Assembly: GCA_032378655.1 (NCBI GenBank)
Contig: JAVYJS010000005.1
Coordinates: forward strand, 30,576 to 94,575
Direction of reading: 5' to 3'
Length of the DNA stretch: 64,000 nt
Source of the DNA: Arsenophonus melophagi
GTDB taxonomy: Bacteria; Pseudomonadota; Gammaproteobacteria; Enterobacterales; Enterobacteriaceae
Positions 19,933-29,037 of the stretch are shown one piece after another. How positions within the stretch are numbered: position 1 is the stretch's first letter; every line of letters starts with the position of its first letter. A model generated the notes under the pieces. The model was given only the letters and a program-made list of their open reading frames with translations, had not been told where the DNA came from and ran no database searches. Made by a program: the position numbers and the translations under genes.

Positions 19933-19971
19933 ATTCGAAACGCTCCTTAGAATTAAAGGAGCGTTTCGAAT
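19933..19971 (-). terminator. Hairpin with 16-bp arms downstream of glmM
   Basis: Arms 19933-19948 and 19956-19971 are exact reverse complements around a 7-nt loop, between the glmM stop (20101) and the secG start. It probably ends the ftsH-folP-glmM transcript, although no clear T-run follows on the minus strand. Confidence 0.6.
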
Positions 19972-20100
19972 ACTAATCCAGGTCTAGCTAAAAAAAGATT
20001 ATTTTTCATTCTGCTTATTTATAATAATAAGCAATCTGTACTTGACACAGTGCTCTAAAATAACATTATATTCATATAATCATAGAATTTTTCTAAAAAA

Positions 20101-21450
20101 TTATGATCTATGTGCTTGCTTAACTACTTCAGCAATGCAGTTAGCCATCCAAGTAACCTGAGTTTCATTCTCACCTTCTACCATGATACGAATTAAAGGC
20201 TCGGTACCTGATTTACGCAATAAAACCCTTCCTTTTCCTGCTAAGTCATTTTCCACTTGTTTGACAATGTTTAAAACATCTTTGGTAACCAAAGGATTTT
20301 CACTTCCAGAAAACTGCACATTTACTAGTACTTGAGGTATTAAGTTTACATCGCGGCACAGATCATAAAGGCTGGTATTATTACGAGTCATCGCACTGAG
20401 AACTTGTAAACTAGCAATGATACCGTCGCCTGTTGTTGTTTTATCTAACAATATAATGTGACCTGAATTTTCACCACCAAGGCGCCATCCTTTTTCTTGT
20501 AATTTTTTATGAATATAACGATCACCAACTTTGACTCGAATAAAGGGTATATCCAACTTTTGCAAGGCTAATTCTAATCCCATATTGCTCATTAAAGTAC
20601 CAACGCCACCACCACGCAATTGACCTTTCTGAAGTTCATCACGCACAATAATATACAGAGTTTGATCACCATTTATCCTATTCCCTCTATGATCAACCAT
20701 TATTAACCGATCGCCATCACCATCGAACGCAAGACCAATATCTGCTTTTTCAGCTACAACACGTTTTTGTAGCAACGAAACGTCAGTCGCCCCACAGCCT
20801 TGATTAATATTTAGTCCATTGGGCTCACAGCCAATTGCAATGACTTCAGCACCAAGTTCAGTGAAAACATTAGGTGCAATATGATATGTGGCGCCATTAG
20901 CACAATCTAAAACTATTTTTAGACCACTTAAACTTTGATCACATGGAAATGTTCCTTTACAAAATTGTATATAACTCTCAGCAGCATTAACAATACGACT
21001 TGCTCGTCCTAATGCTGCAGCATCAACACAAGTAAGAGGCTTTTCCATCTCAGCTTCTATTGCTTCTTCAACGTCATCAGGTAATTTAGTTCCATCAATC
21101 GAAAAGAATTTAATACCATTATCATAATATGGATTATGAGAAGCAGAAATAACAATACCCGCCTCTGCACGGTATATACGTGTTAAATAAGCAATTGCTG
21201 GTGTTGGCATAGGGCCTGTAAATGCAGCTGATAGCCCAGCTGCTGAAAGACCCGCTTCTAAAGAAGACTCCAACATATAACCTGAAATTCGCGTATCTTT
21301 ACCTATAATTATTGTACGAGAACCATGTCGCCCTAAAATTTTACCTGCTGCCCAACCTAATTTTAGTACAAAATCAGGTGTAATTGGGTTGTCTCCCACT
21401 TTACCACGAATACCATCAGTGCCGAAATATTTTCGCTTACTCATAATCAT
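20101..21450 (-). CDS. glmM: Phosphoglucosamine mutase
   Basis: Converts glucosamine-6-P to glucosamine-1-P on the way to UDP-GlcNAc for peptidoglycan and LPS. The 449 residues match the family. The N-terminal KYFGTDGIRG, the phosphoserine motif SASHNP near residue 104, the Mg-binding FDGDGDR near 245, the sugar loop GGENSGH and the phosphate loop RKSGTEPLIR are all present. The ATG at 21450 is preceded by AAGGA with good spacing; a second ATG two codons later matches the E. coli start. It overlaps the end of folP. Confidence 0.96.
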   Translation of the reverse strand: MIMSKRKYFGTDGIRGKVGDNPITPDFVLKLGWAAGKILGRHGSRTIIIGKDTRISGYMLESSLEAGLSAAGLSAAFTGPMPTPAIAYLTRIYRAEAGIVISASHNPYYDNGIKFFSIDGTKLPDDVEEAIEAEMEKPLTCVDAAALGRASRIVNAAESYIQFCKGTFPCDQSLSGLKIVLDCANGATYHIAPNVFTELGAEVIAIGCEPNGLNINQGCGATDVSLLQKRVVAEKADIGLAFDGDGDRLIMVDHRGNRINGDQTLYIIVRDELQKGQLRGGGVGTLMSNMGLELALQKLDIPFIRVKVGDRYIHKKLQEKGWRLGGENSGHIILLDKTTTGDGIIASLQVLSAMTRNNTSLYDLCRDVNLIPQVLVNVQFSGSENPLVTKDVLNIVKQVENDLAGKGRVLLRKSGTEPLIRIMVEGENETQVTWMANCIAEVVKQAHRS

Positions 21451-22285
21451 CGTTTTCCTTTACTAAAAGGGCTTCTTGAGCAATCTTCATAGCTTGTACA
21501 GCTTCTCTTACATCATGAGAACGAATAATCTTTGCACCATTCATAGCAGCGATCACAGCACATGCGATACTACCAATAAGTCGTTCCTCTATTGGTATAT
21601 TTAATAGTTGACCAATCATAGATTTACGCGATATGCCAACTAGCAATGGTACTCCTAGAGTATGAAAATCACTTAATTTTGCTAATAATTGATAATTATG
21701 TGCTAAGGTTTTACCAAAACCAAAACCTGGATCAATAATCAAACGATTTTTTGTAATCCCTGCCATTTGGCAACGGACAATTTCATCTGATAAATATTGT
21801 TTTACTTCTAAAACCACGTTTTTATAAACTGGCGCTTGTTGCATTGTCTTAGGTTCACCTAACATATGCATAATACAAACTGCCAACCCTGTTTTAGCAG
21901 CAGCTTCCAATGCACCCAATTCATGTAGCGACCGAATATCATTAATAATATGCGCACCGGCTCTAGCCGCCTCTTGCATAACAAGAGCTTTAGATGTATC
22001 AACAGAAACCAAAATATCAAAGCGTTTATTTACAGCTTCAATTATTGGCATGACTCTATCAAGTTCTTCCTGTAAACTGATTGTACTAGCGCCTGGTCGA
22101 GTTGATTCGCCTCCAATATCAATAATATCTGCGCCGTTCTTAATCATGTTAGCAACGCGTTTTAGTGCGTCTTCATAACGATTATATACACCGCCATCAT
22201 AAAAAGAGTCTGGCGTAATATTTACGATGCCCATAACAATAGGACGATTAAACTGAAACTCTATGTTTTTAGAAGAAATTTTCAT
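21437..22285 (-). CDS. folP: Dihydropteroate synthase
   Basis: Joins pABA to hydroxymethyl-dihydropterin pyrophosphate in folate synthesis. From the ATG at 22285 it is 282 residues, the E. coli length (an upstream in-frame GTG is less likely). TIM-barrel motifs are present: GIVNITPDSFYDGG, IIDIGGESTRPGA, DTSKA, HIINDIRS, IDPGFGFGKT, GISRKSMIG and the C-terminal IIRSHDV. The end overlaps glmM by a few codons, which suggests coupling. Confidence 0.96.
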   Translation of the reverse strand: MKISSKNIEFQFNRPIVMGIVNITPDSFYDGGVYNRYEDALKRVANMIKNGADIIDIGGESTRPGASTISLQEELDRVMPIIEAVNKRFDILVSVDTSKALVMQEAARAGAHIINDIRSLHELGALEAAAKTGLAVCIMHMLGEPKTMQQAPVYKNVVLEVKQYLSDEIVRCQMAGITKNRLIIDPGFGFGKTLAHNYQLLAKLSDFHTLGVPLLVGISRKSMIGQLLNIPIEERLIGSIACAVIAAMNGAKIIRSHDVREAVQAMKIAQEALLVKENDDYE

Positions 22286-22296
22286 AAGCACTTTAT

Positions 22297-22335
22297 AAAT
22301 AATTAAACCCCAGTTGTCCTGGGGTTTAATTATTT
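22297..22335 (-). terminator. Terminator-like hairpin between ftsH and folP
   Basis: Arms 22297-22313 and 22319-22335 are perfect (17 bp), with a CCCCAG/CTGGGG core, and on the minus strand the second arm ends in a T-rich run (TTTAATTATTTAT). It lies 28 nt after the ftsH stop, just before the folP start. Confidence 0.75.
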
Positions 22336-22363
22336 ATTAGTATCTTAAAAAAATCAATAAGCG

Positions 22364-24313
22364 TTAATGATTCTCTATATTATTGACATTATCATTTTTA
22401 TTTATTTCATCTCTTTCATGAGATAAGGCACTATTTTTTTCTAGCTCTCCTTTTGAGGAGGATATTGGAGTTGAATGACTACTACTACCATTAGTATTCC
22501 ACCCAGCAGGAGCTCTAACAGGGCGCCGATTCATTAAATCATCTATTTGCGGTGCATCAATAGTTTCATATTTCATCAATGCATCTTTCATTGCATGCAG
22601 AATATCCATATGATCATTCAAAATTTGGCGAGCACGCTTATAATTACGATCAATAATCGCCTTAATTTCTTCATCAATTGCACGCGCCGTATCGTCTGAC
22701 ATGCGATTAGCTTTCGTAACAGAACGTCCTAAAAAAACTTCGCCTTCTTCTTCAGAATAGAGCAATGGCCCTAATTTCTCAGAAAATCCCCATTGCGTCA
22801 CCATATTACGAGCAAGATTAGTTGCTACTTTAATATCATTTGATGCACCTGTAGATACCTTGCCTGCACCATAAATCATTTCTTCTGCTAACCTACCGCC
22901 ATACAGTGTAGAAATTTGACTTTCAAGCTTTTGTCTGCTAGCGCTAATTTGATCACCTTCTGGCAAGAAGCATGTAACACCTAACGCACAACCACGTGGA
23001 ATAATTGTAACTTTATGAACAGGATCGTGTTCTGGAAGAATATGGCCTATGATGGCATGACCAGCTTCATGATAAGCAGTAGATTCTTTTTGTGCTTCTG
23101 TCATGACCATGGAACGACGTTCAGTGCCCATCATGATCTTATCTTTTGCCTTTTCGAATTCCACCATGCTAACCACTCGTTTATTGCCACGTGCTGCAAA
23201 AAGGGCTGCTTCATTCACTAAATTAGCTAAATCCGCTCCGGAAAATCCTGGTGTTCCTCGCGCTAATACTGAAGTATCAATACTAGGATCTAAAGGTACA
23301 GGGCGCATATGAACTTTTAAAATTTGTTCGCGACCACGTACATCAGGTAAACCCACAACAACCTGTCGATCAAAACGACCTGGGCGCAATAATGCTGGAT
23401 CTAAAACATCTGGTCGATTTGTAGCAGCAATAACAATAATACCATCATTACCCTCAAATCCATCCATTTCTACCAGCATTTGGTTAAGAGTTTGTTCGCG
23501 TTCATCGTGTCCTCCTCCCAAACCTGCCCCACGTTGGCGTCCAACCGCATCTATTTCGTCAATAAAGACGATACAAGGTGCTGCTTTCTTTGCTTGTTCA
23601 AACATATCGCGAACACGAGAAGCACCAACACCAACAAACATTTCTACAAAATCTGAACCTGAAATAGTAAAAAATGGAACCTTTGCTTCACCAGCAATTG
23701 CTTTTGCCAATAACGTTTTACCTGTTCCTGGAGGCCCTACCATTAAAATTCCTTTAGGAATTTTACCACCTAATTTTTGAAAACGCCCCGGTTCACGCAA
23801 ATACTCAACTAATTCACTAACTTCTTCTTTAGCTTCATCACAACCAGCAACATCAGCAAAAGTTGTTTTAATTTGATCTTCAGTCAGCATTCGAGCCTTA
23901 CTTTTACCAAATGACATAGCACCTTTACCAACTCCTCCCTGCATCTGACGCATAAAAAAGATCCAAACCCCAATCAGCAATAACATTGGGAACCACGAAA
24001 TAAAAATAGTCGCTAAGAAACTTTGCTCTTGAGGCGGCTCACCAATAACGGTGACATGTCTTTCAAGCAAAGTATCTAATAATCTTGGATCCTCTCGGAC
24101 CGGTATATAACTCGTATAACGACTGTTATCTATTTTTTTAACACTAATTTCACGATCAGAAATCCGTACTTCACGTATCTGATCCTGAGTTAACTCATTC
24201 ATAAAGGTAGAATAATCTACCCTGCGACCATTCGAATCGCTAGGACCAAAACTCTGGAATAGAGTCATTAGGATTACCGCAATGACTATCCAAAGAATCA
24301 GGTTTTTCGCCAT
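22364..24313 (-). CDS. ftsH: ATP-dependent zinc metalloprotease FtsH
   Basis: Membrane-anchored AAA protease degrading misfolded membrane proteins and, in E. coli, LpxC and sigma-32. From the ATG at 24313 it is 649 residues. It has two membrane helices (about 3-22 and 97-120) around a periplasmic segment, Walker A GPPGTGKT near 195, Walker B IVFIDEIDAVG, the pore motif FVGVGAS, the second region of homology TNRPDVLDPALLRPGRFD, and the zinc site HEAGH near 415. The usual RGRALGVTFFLPEGD reads RGCALGVTCFLPEGD here (two Cys substitutions). It follows rlmE. Confidence 0.97.
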   Translation of the reverse strand: MAKNLILWIVIAVILMTLFQSFGPSDSNGRRVDYSTFMNELTQDQIREVRISDREISVKKIDNSRYTSYIPVREDPRLLDTLLERHVTVIGEPPQEQSFLATIFISWFPMLLLIGVWIFFMRQMQGGVGKGAMSFGKSKARMLTEDQIKTTFADVAGCDEAKEEVSELVEYLREPGRFQKLGGKIPKGILMVGPPGTGKTLLAKAIAGEAKVPFFTISGSDFVEMFVGVGASRVRDMFEQAKKAAPCIVFIDEIDAVGRQRGAGLGGGHDEREQTLNQMLVEMDGFEGNDGIIVIAATNRPDVLDPALLRPGRFDRQVVVGLPDVRGREQILKVHMRPVPLDPSIDTSVLARGTPGFSGADLANLVNEAALFAARGNKRVVSMVEFEKAKDKIMMGTERRSMVMTEAQKESTAYHEAGHAIIGHILPEHDPVHKVTIIPRGCALGVTCFLPEGDQISASRQKLESQISTLYGGRLAEEMIYGAGKVSTGASNDIKVATNLARNMVTQWGFSEKLGPLLYSEEEGEVFLGRSVTKANRMSDDTARAIDEEIKAIIDRNYKRARQILNDHMDILHAMKDALMKYETIDAPQIDDLMNRRPVRAPAGWNTNGSSSHSTPISSSKGELEKNSALSHERDEINKNDNVNNIENH

Positions 24314-24367
24314 GTCACTCAAGAGCTGAACCTCTTCATTACAACTATGTTAAATAATAACAGGGTA

Positions 24368-24997
24368 CTACATTTGATATCCTGTTGCCACAATGTAAAC
24401 TTCACGTGATCGTGAACGCGAAGCGCCTGGCTTACGAATTTTCACTTTTAGAAATAAAGAGCGAATTTCCTTCAGATATTCATTAAATCCTTCTCCATGG
24501 AATATTTTAACAATAAAACTTCCGCCTGTCTCAAGTAAATCACGACACATATCCAAAGCAAGTACAACCAGATCCATGGAGTGTGAAATATCCATTGTAA
24601 AGATCCCACTCATTTTAGGAGCCATATCTGACATTAAAACTTGAACTTTTGCATCGCCAACGCGTTCATGCAATGCATGTAATGTCTGCATATCTTGAAA
24701 GTCTCCTTGCAAGAACTCAACTCCACTTATTGGCGCCATTAGTGATAAATCACATGCAATAACCCGACCTATCCTGCCAACTTTGCTTGCTGCATATTGA
24801 GACCAGCCTCCAGGTGCAGAACCTAAATCCACAACAGTCATACCAGGCTCAAATATTTTATCGCTCTTTTGGAGCTCTTCCAATTTAAAGAATGCACGTG
24901 AACGAAACCTTTTTTTTTGTGCTTGAAGAACATATTGATCGCTAAAATGTTCTCGCAACCATCGCTTTGAGCTTGATGTACGCTTTTTTTTATCCAT
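24368..24997 (-). CDS. rlmE: 23S rRNA (Um2552) 2'-O-methyltransferase
   Basis: Heat-shock methyltransferase (RrmJ/FtsJ) acting on U2552 of 23S rRNA in the 50S subunit. The 209 residues equal the E. coli length. The SAM motif DLGSAPGGWSQ and the K-D-K-E-type catalytic residues are recognisable (RAFFKLEE, MSDMAP, FIVKIFHGEGF, SREVYIVA). It forms an operon with ftsH as in E. coli. Confidence 0.96.
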   Translation of the reverse strand: MDKKKRTSSSKRWLREHFSDQYVLQAQKKRFRSRAFFKLEELQKSDKIFEPGMTVVDLGSAPGGWSQYAASKVGRIGRVIACDLSLMAPISGVEFLQGDFQDMQTLHALHERVGDAKVQVLMSDMAPKMSGIFTMDISHSMDLVVLALDMCRDLLETGGSFIVKIFHGEGFNEYLKEIRSLFLKVKIRKPGASRSRSREVYIVATGYQM

Positions 24998-25067
24998 TAT
25001 TTATAACTATACTAATCAAGTAATATCTATTTCCCATTTTGATATCTGCAAAATTATATCGTTTACC

Positions 25068-25398
25068 ATGCTATCCAAAAGATAGCGATAGAATGTATTG
25101 TTTGCAACCCCAGTAACGCTAAAATAGCGATTTTATAACACGCAAACATAATATCTAAATAGCCTGATTTATTCTATGATTCATTTATTATTAGAAAATA
25201 ATAACGGTCTAACTAAATAGTTTAGCGGAAAAATCGAACGATTCGTACCATGAACTTCTCAAAATAAACAGAGAGAATGAATGTTACGAAATTAAAATAC
25301 AATAACAAATGCTTTTTACCAAAAATTGATGCCATACATCGTTTTAATTTTGCTAACATCCTGGTACTCTGTTTCTTCTAAAATACACGAGATTATGA
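25068..25398 (+). pseudogene. yhbY: Decayed yhbY (CRM-domain RNA-binding protein)
   Basis: YhbY, a 50S-associated CRM-domain protein, sits between rlmE and greA on the opposite strand in E. coli. Plus-strand fragments recovered in order are: from the ATG at 25068, MLSK then two in-frame stops then LFATP (family MNLSTK...LAHP); about 25246-25281, YHELLKINRENE (HHELIKVKIATEDRE); and about 25350-25395, ANILVLCFF (GKTLVLYRP). Spacing and orientation fit a 97-codon gene. Stops and frame changes show that it is dead. Confidence 0.65.
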
Positions 25399-25512
25399 TC
25401 ATTTAAATAACTCTGCAATATTTATATAAAGATATCATCTTACTGTATGATAAGAGGCTGTATTGACTTTTAATTTAAAAATTTAAAGATATAATTTTTC
25501 AAATCAGAAGCA

Positions 25513-25989
25513 TCAAATGTATGCTACTTTTACAATTTCATATTTAACTTCTCCACCAGGAGTAGCGATAATTACCGTATCATCTATAGTCTTACCAATC
25601 AAAACTCGAGCGATCGGTGAATTAACAGAAATAAGATTTTTTTTAATATCAGATTCATCATCCCCTACAATACGATAAACCTGATTTTCATGAGTGGTTA
25701 CATTAAATATCGTAACTGTCGCGCCAAATATTACACGCCCTTCATTTTTTATTTTTGTTACATCGATAACTTGCGAATGAGATAATTTACTTTCAATTTC
25801 TTGAATGCGCCCTTCACAAAACCATTGCTGCTCACGTGCTGCATGATATTCTGCGTTTTCTTTCAAATCACCATATTCACGCGCTTCTGAAATGGCAGAA
25901 ATGATTTCAGGACGACGGATCTTCTTTAAAAATTCTAACTCTTTACGTAACTTTTTTGCGCCCTGTATCGTCATTGGGATCTGTTTCAT
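25513..25989 (-). CDS. greA: Transcription elongation factor GreA
   Basis: Enters the RNA polymerase secondary channel and stimulates cleavage of backtracked transcripts. The 158 residues match the family. The N-terminal coiled coil (MTIQGAKKLRKELEFLKKIRRPEI) carries the acidic tip (EYGDLKENAEYHAA), followed by the C-terminal FKBP-like domain (VIFGATVTIFNV, SPIARVLIGKTIDDTV, TPGGEVKYEIV). It stands alone, with the wrecks of yhbY and dacB on either side. Confidence 0.96.
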   Translation of the reverse strand: MKQIPMTIQGAKKLRKELEFLKKIRRPEIISAISEAREYGDLKENAEYHAAREQQWFCEGRIQEIESKLSHSQVIDVTKIKNEGRVIFGATVTIFNVTTHENQVYRIVGDDESDIKKNLISVNSPIARVLIGKTIDDTVIIATPGGEVKYEIVKVAYI

Positions 25990-26159
25990 TAATAAATACC
26001 CTTGATTCTTGCATAAATAACAATAAAATCTTTATGTAATGTTCTATCATGTTTAAAACATTAGTGCTTCTGATAACACCTTCTAAGCATAAAAGGAAAT
26101 AACCATTAATTTTAGTGATATTATTCTAATAATTTCATTAAACATTTTATATACATATT

Positions 26160-26520
26160 TCATGTATGGATCAGCATTTACTTGCTTCTGCATGACATTT
26201 AATAATGTTTATTATAGCTATTTGATAGACCGTATTTATGGTTTTTGGCTTTCCAAAAGCAAGGAATATATTAGTTGTTCAGACTATTTTCATAGTCAAG
26301 CAATCTTTTTAGTAAAAATTAAAACTAAATTAATGATCTTTCAGAAGAAAGATTTTACTGTTTTACGCGATGCTTTATGCGATACAGGTATCGAAATTCT
26401 TAAAATTACGCAAAATTGTTACTGCACTTGATGCTATTGCTACAATTAAGCAACCATTATCAATCTTGCTTCCTACTATAAACCGTAGGAAGGATAAAAA
26501 AATAATTCGCAACATTCAGA
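26160..26520 (+). pseudogene. dacB: Probable remnant of dacB (PBP4) 5' part
   Basis: In E. coli dacB lies between greA and obgE, divergent from greA. An 89-codon open frame starts at 26162. Just past its end, in another frame, TQKIVTALDAIATIKQP (about 26400-26450) aligns with the PBP4 active-site region TQKVITALAALIQLGP, one base having been lost in the run of A that encodes the Lys. The catalytic Ser of the SxxK motif is not recoverable. The distance from greA fits. The later PBP4 motifs (SxN, KTG) were not found, so only the first part is readable. Confidence 0.45.
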
Positions 26521-27016
26521 TGAGCAATAGCCTTTAGGTATTCAAATTGAAAAAGATATTAAATGATTTTATTGTTCTATTAGAACTCTATTCTTCTGTT
26601 AAAGACAGAACCCTTTGGGGTCAGGATGACCCAAAGGGGGATGAAATATTTTATCCTCTTATCAATTACCAGCGCTGTTTATCTAAAACCTGATTTTTAT
26701 TTTACTAGCAATAATCGTTAGGAACGTTATGATAGTACCAATATCAATACCCAACCGAATTACTTTGCTTAATAGGTTTAAGATAAGTAATTACTAGTAA
26801 AAATTCTAGTATTGCTATCAATATATATAGTGAATGAAATTATGAGAAATATTTTCCATAATCCATCACATAGAAGCACTCATGTTATCGTTGCAACATG
26901 ATATTTTTTGGCTTCAAGGTAAAAATACAAATGTTTTTAGATTAAGTTGGTTGCATCTCGTTGTCTGTTTAAGAATCAACGTGCTGATCAAGCATTACCC
27001 TGGCTGATAATCATAA
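26521..27016. other. Gene-free region greA-obgE, rest of the dacB site
   Basis: No dacB motif and no other gene could be read here. There is a GC-rich hairpin at about 26611-26640 (CCCTTTGGG-g-TCA / TGA-CCCAAAGGG, with one bulged G), the only such GC-rich structure in the gap. It has no T-run on either side. Confidence 0.5.
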
Positions 27017-28081
27017 TCAAACCCACCTAGATTGATAGTAATCTGATTCAGTGCTATCTACCAATATATTTTTCGAGTAATTTTGTATAAATATCATAAT
27101 ATCCAAGCACAATTCTTTGATTCCTTTCTTATTTATAGCAGAAATCTTATAATACTTATCTTGCCATTTTAATACTTCAAGAATTGCTTTTACACGGTCA
27201 TGCGATTCTTTTTCAGTCAACAGATCCACTTTATTAAATACTAACCACCGTGGTTTACTGGCTAATTTTTCACTATATTTTTCTAATTCAAAATCAATTA
27301 TTTTAATATTTTTACTAGGATCAGAACCATTCATAGGACAAATATCAATCAGATGTAGCAATATCACACAGCGTTCAAGATGTTTTAAAAAACGAATGCC
27401 AAGCCCAGCACCTTCCGCTGCTCCATTAATTAAACCAGGAATATCTGCAATAATAAAGCTTTGCTCATCATTTATACGCACTACCCCCAAACTGGGTACC
27501 AATGTAGTAAAGGGATAATCAGATACTTTGGGTGTTGCTGCAGAAACCGAACGAATGAAAGTTGATTTTCCTGCATTGGGCATACCCAGAAGACCTACAT
27601 CAGCCAGTAATATTAACTCCAGTAATAATTCTCTGATTTCGCCTTTTTTTCCTAGCGTTTTTTGACGAGGTGAACGGTTGACTGATGATTTAAAGTGAGT
27701 ATTACCTAAGCCATGCAATCCACCTTTTGCCACCATTAAGCTCTGACCATGTCGGATCATATCACCGATGATTTCATTAGTTGAAAAATCGCGTATACGC
27801 GTTCCTACCGGAACTTTAATGATATTATCTTGACCGTGTTTTCCGGTACAATCACGACTTTTACCGTTCTGTCCCCGTTCAGCTCTAAAAGTAGTTTCAA
27901 ATCGACAATCAATCAATGTATTAAGATTTTTATCAGCTAAAAGATAAACATTTCCGCCATCGCCAGCATCTCCACCATCAGGACCTCCCTTATAAATATA
28001 TTTTTCATGGTGAAAGCTAACACAACCATCTCCGCCATCACCAGCTATAGCTAATATTTTAGCTTCATCAACAAATTTCAT
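27017..28081 (-). CDS. obgE: GTPase ObgE/CgtA
   Basis: Essential GTPase associated with 50S assembly and stress control. An N-terminal Gly-rich Obg domain (residues 1-158: GGDGCVSFHHEKYI, GGDAGDGGNV) is followed by the G domain (G1 GMPNAGKST near 166, G3 DIPGLI, G4 NKVD, G5 SA). The 354 residues are short of the E. coli 390: the acidic C-terminal tail is missing. It precedes no yhbE here; rpmA and rplU lie upstream as in E. coli. Confidence 0.96.
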   Translation of the reverse strand: MKFVDEAKILAIAGDGGDGCVSFHHEKYIYKGGPDGGDAGDGGNVYLLADKNLNTLIDCRFETTFRAERGQNGKSRDCTGKHGQDNIIKVPVGTRIRDFSTNEIIGDMIRHGQSLMVAKGGLHGLGNTHFKSSVNRSPRQKTLGKKGEIRELLLELILLADVGLLGMPNAGKSTFIRSVSAATPKVSDYPFTTLVPSLGVVRINDEQSFIIADIPGLINGAAEGAGLGIRFLKHLERCVILLHLIDICPMNGSDPSKNIKIIDFELEKYSEKLASKPRWLVFNKVDLLTEKESHDRVKAILEVLKWQDKYYKISAINKKGIKELCLDIMIFIQNYSKNILVDSTESDYYQSRWV

Positions 28082-28171
28082 TATTTTTGTCTCTGCATAT
28101 TTAGGAACTGTACGCTAAAGGGTAGCATGACTCGGCGAGGTATCACACCAACTAATTTAAAACTGAAACAC

Positions 28172-28429
28172 TTATTCCGCTGCAACACTGATATATTGAC
28201 GTTTTTTTTGTCCTTTAATTTCAAATTTAACTTTTCCCTTAGTCAAGGCAAACAGGGTGTGATCGCGCCCACAACCGACATTACTGCCAGCATGGAATTT
28301 TGTACCACGTTGTCGTACAATAATACTACCTGCCAATACAGACTCACCACCAAAACGCTTTACACCTAATCGTTTTGATTCAGAATCTCGACCATTGCGT
28401 GTTGAGCCACCAGCTTTTTTATGTGCCAT
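28172..28429 (-). CDS. rpmA: Ribosomal protein bL27
   Basis: Large-subunit protein whose N terminus reaches the peptidyl transferase centre. The 85 residues equal the E. coli length. MAHKKAGGSTRNGRDSESKR and the GTKFHAG segment are intact. It is cotranscribed with rplU, 24 nt upstream. Confidence 0.96.
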   Translation of the reverse strand: MAHKKAGGSTRNGRDSESKRLGVKRFGGESVLAGSIIVRQRGTKFHAGSNVGCGRDHTLFALTKGKVKFEIKGQKKRQYISVAAE

Positions 28430-28453
28430 AAATCCATTTTCCTTTCCTGATTT

Positions 28454-28762
28454 TTAATCAATACCAGTGATCTTAACGTCAGTAAACCATTGACGGTGTC
28501 CCTGTTGTTTTCGACTATGCTTACGACGACGAAATTTAACAATTTTAATTTTATCGCTACGGCCATGTGCAATAACTTCAGCTTGAACTTTTAAGCCTGT
28601 AGTTACAGGAGTACCAATTGTAATATCATGACCGTCGGCGATCATTAATACTTGATTGAACTCAATAGTCTTACCAGCTGCAATATCTAGCTTTTCAAGA
28701 CGAACTGTTTCGCCTATGCTGACTCGATATTGTTTGCCACCACTTTGGAAAACCACATACAT
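28454..28762 (-). CDS. rplU: Ribosomal protein bL21
   Basis: Large-subunit protein binding 23S rRNA. From the ATG at 28762 it is 102 residues (E. coli 103) and starts MYVVFQSGGKQYRV. GGAG lies 6 nt upstream, so the longer in-frame start at 28822 is rejected. The C-terminal KFRRRKHSRKQQGHRQWFT-type RNA-binding tail is intact. It is divergent from ispB as in E. coli. Confidence 0.95.
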   Translation of the reverse strand: MYVVFQSGGKQYRVSIGETVRLEKLDIAAGKTIEFNQVLMIADGHDITIGTPVTTGLKVQAEVIAHGRSDKIKIVKFRRRKHSRKQQGHRQWFTDVKITGID

Positions 28763-29037
28763 ATAAACTCCGTTTAATACACTACTGCACCGCATGCTTT
28801 TTAGAATGCGGTTTACAAACATTTATAATGGAGCGAATTCTACGAAAAATAGCATTCTAAAACAAGCCTAGAATTTAATTCCTGTAATAAAAATCTACTT
28901 AATAAAGTGTATTTATTTTATAGTCATTCATTTGTAATGAATCTTACAGTATAATCATAGAAAATTAACAGTACCAGATTACATAGACTAAAGATTATGT
29001 TTAGTAAAAAGCCAAATTGATAAAAGAATTTATAAAC

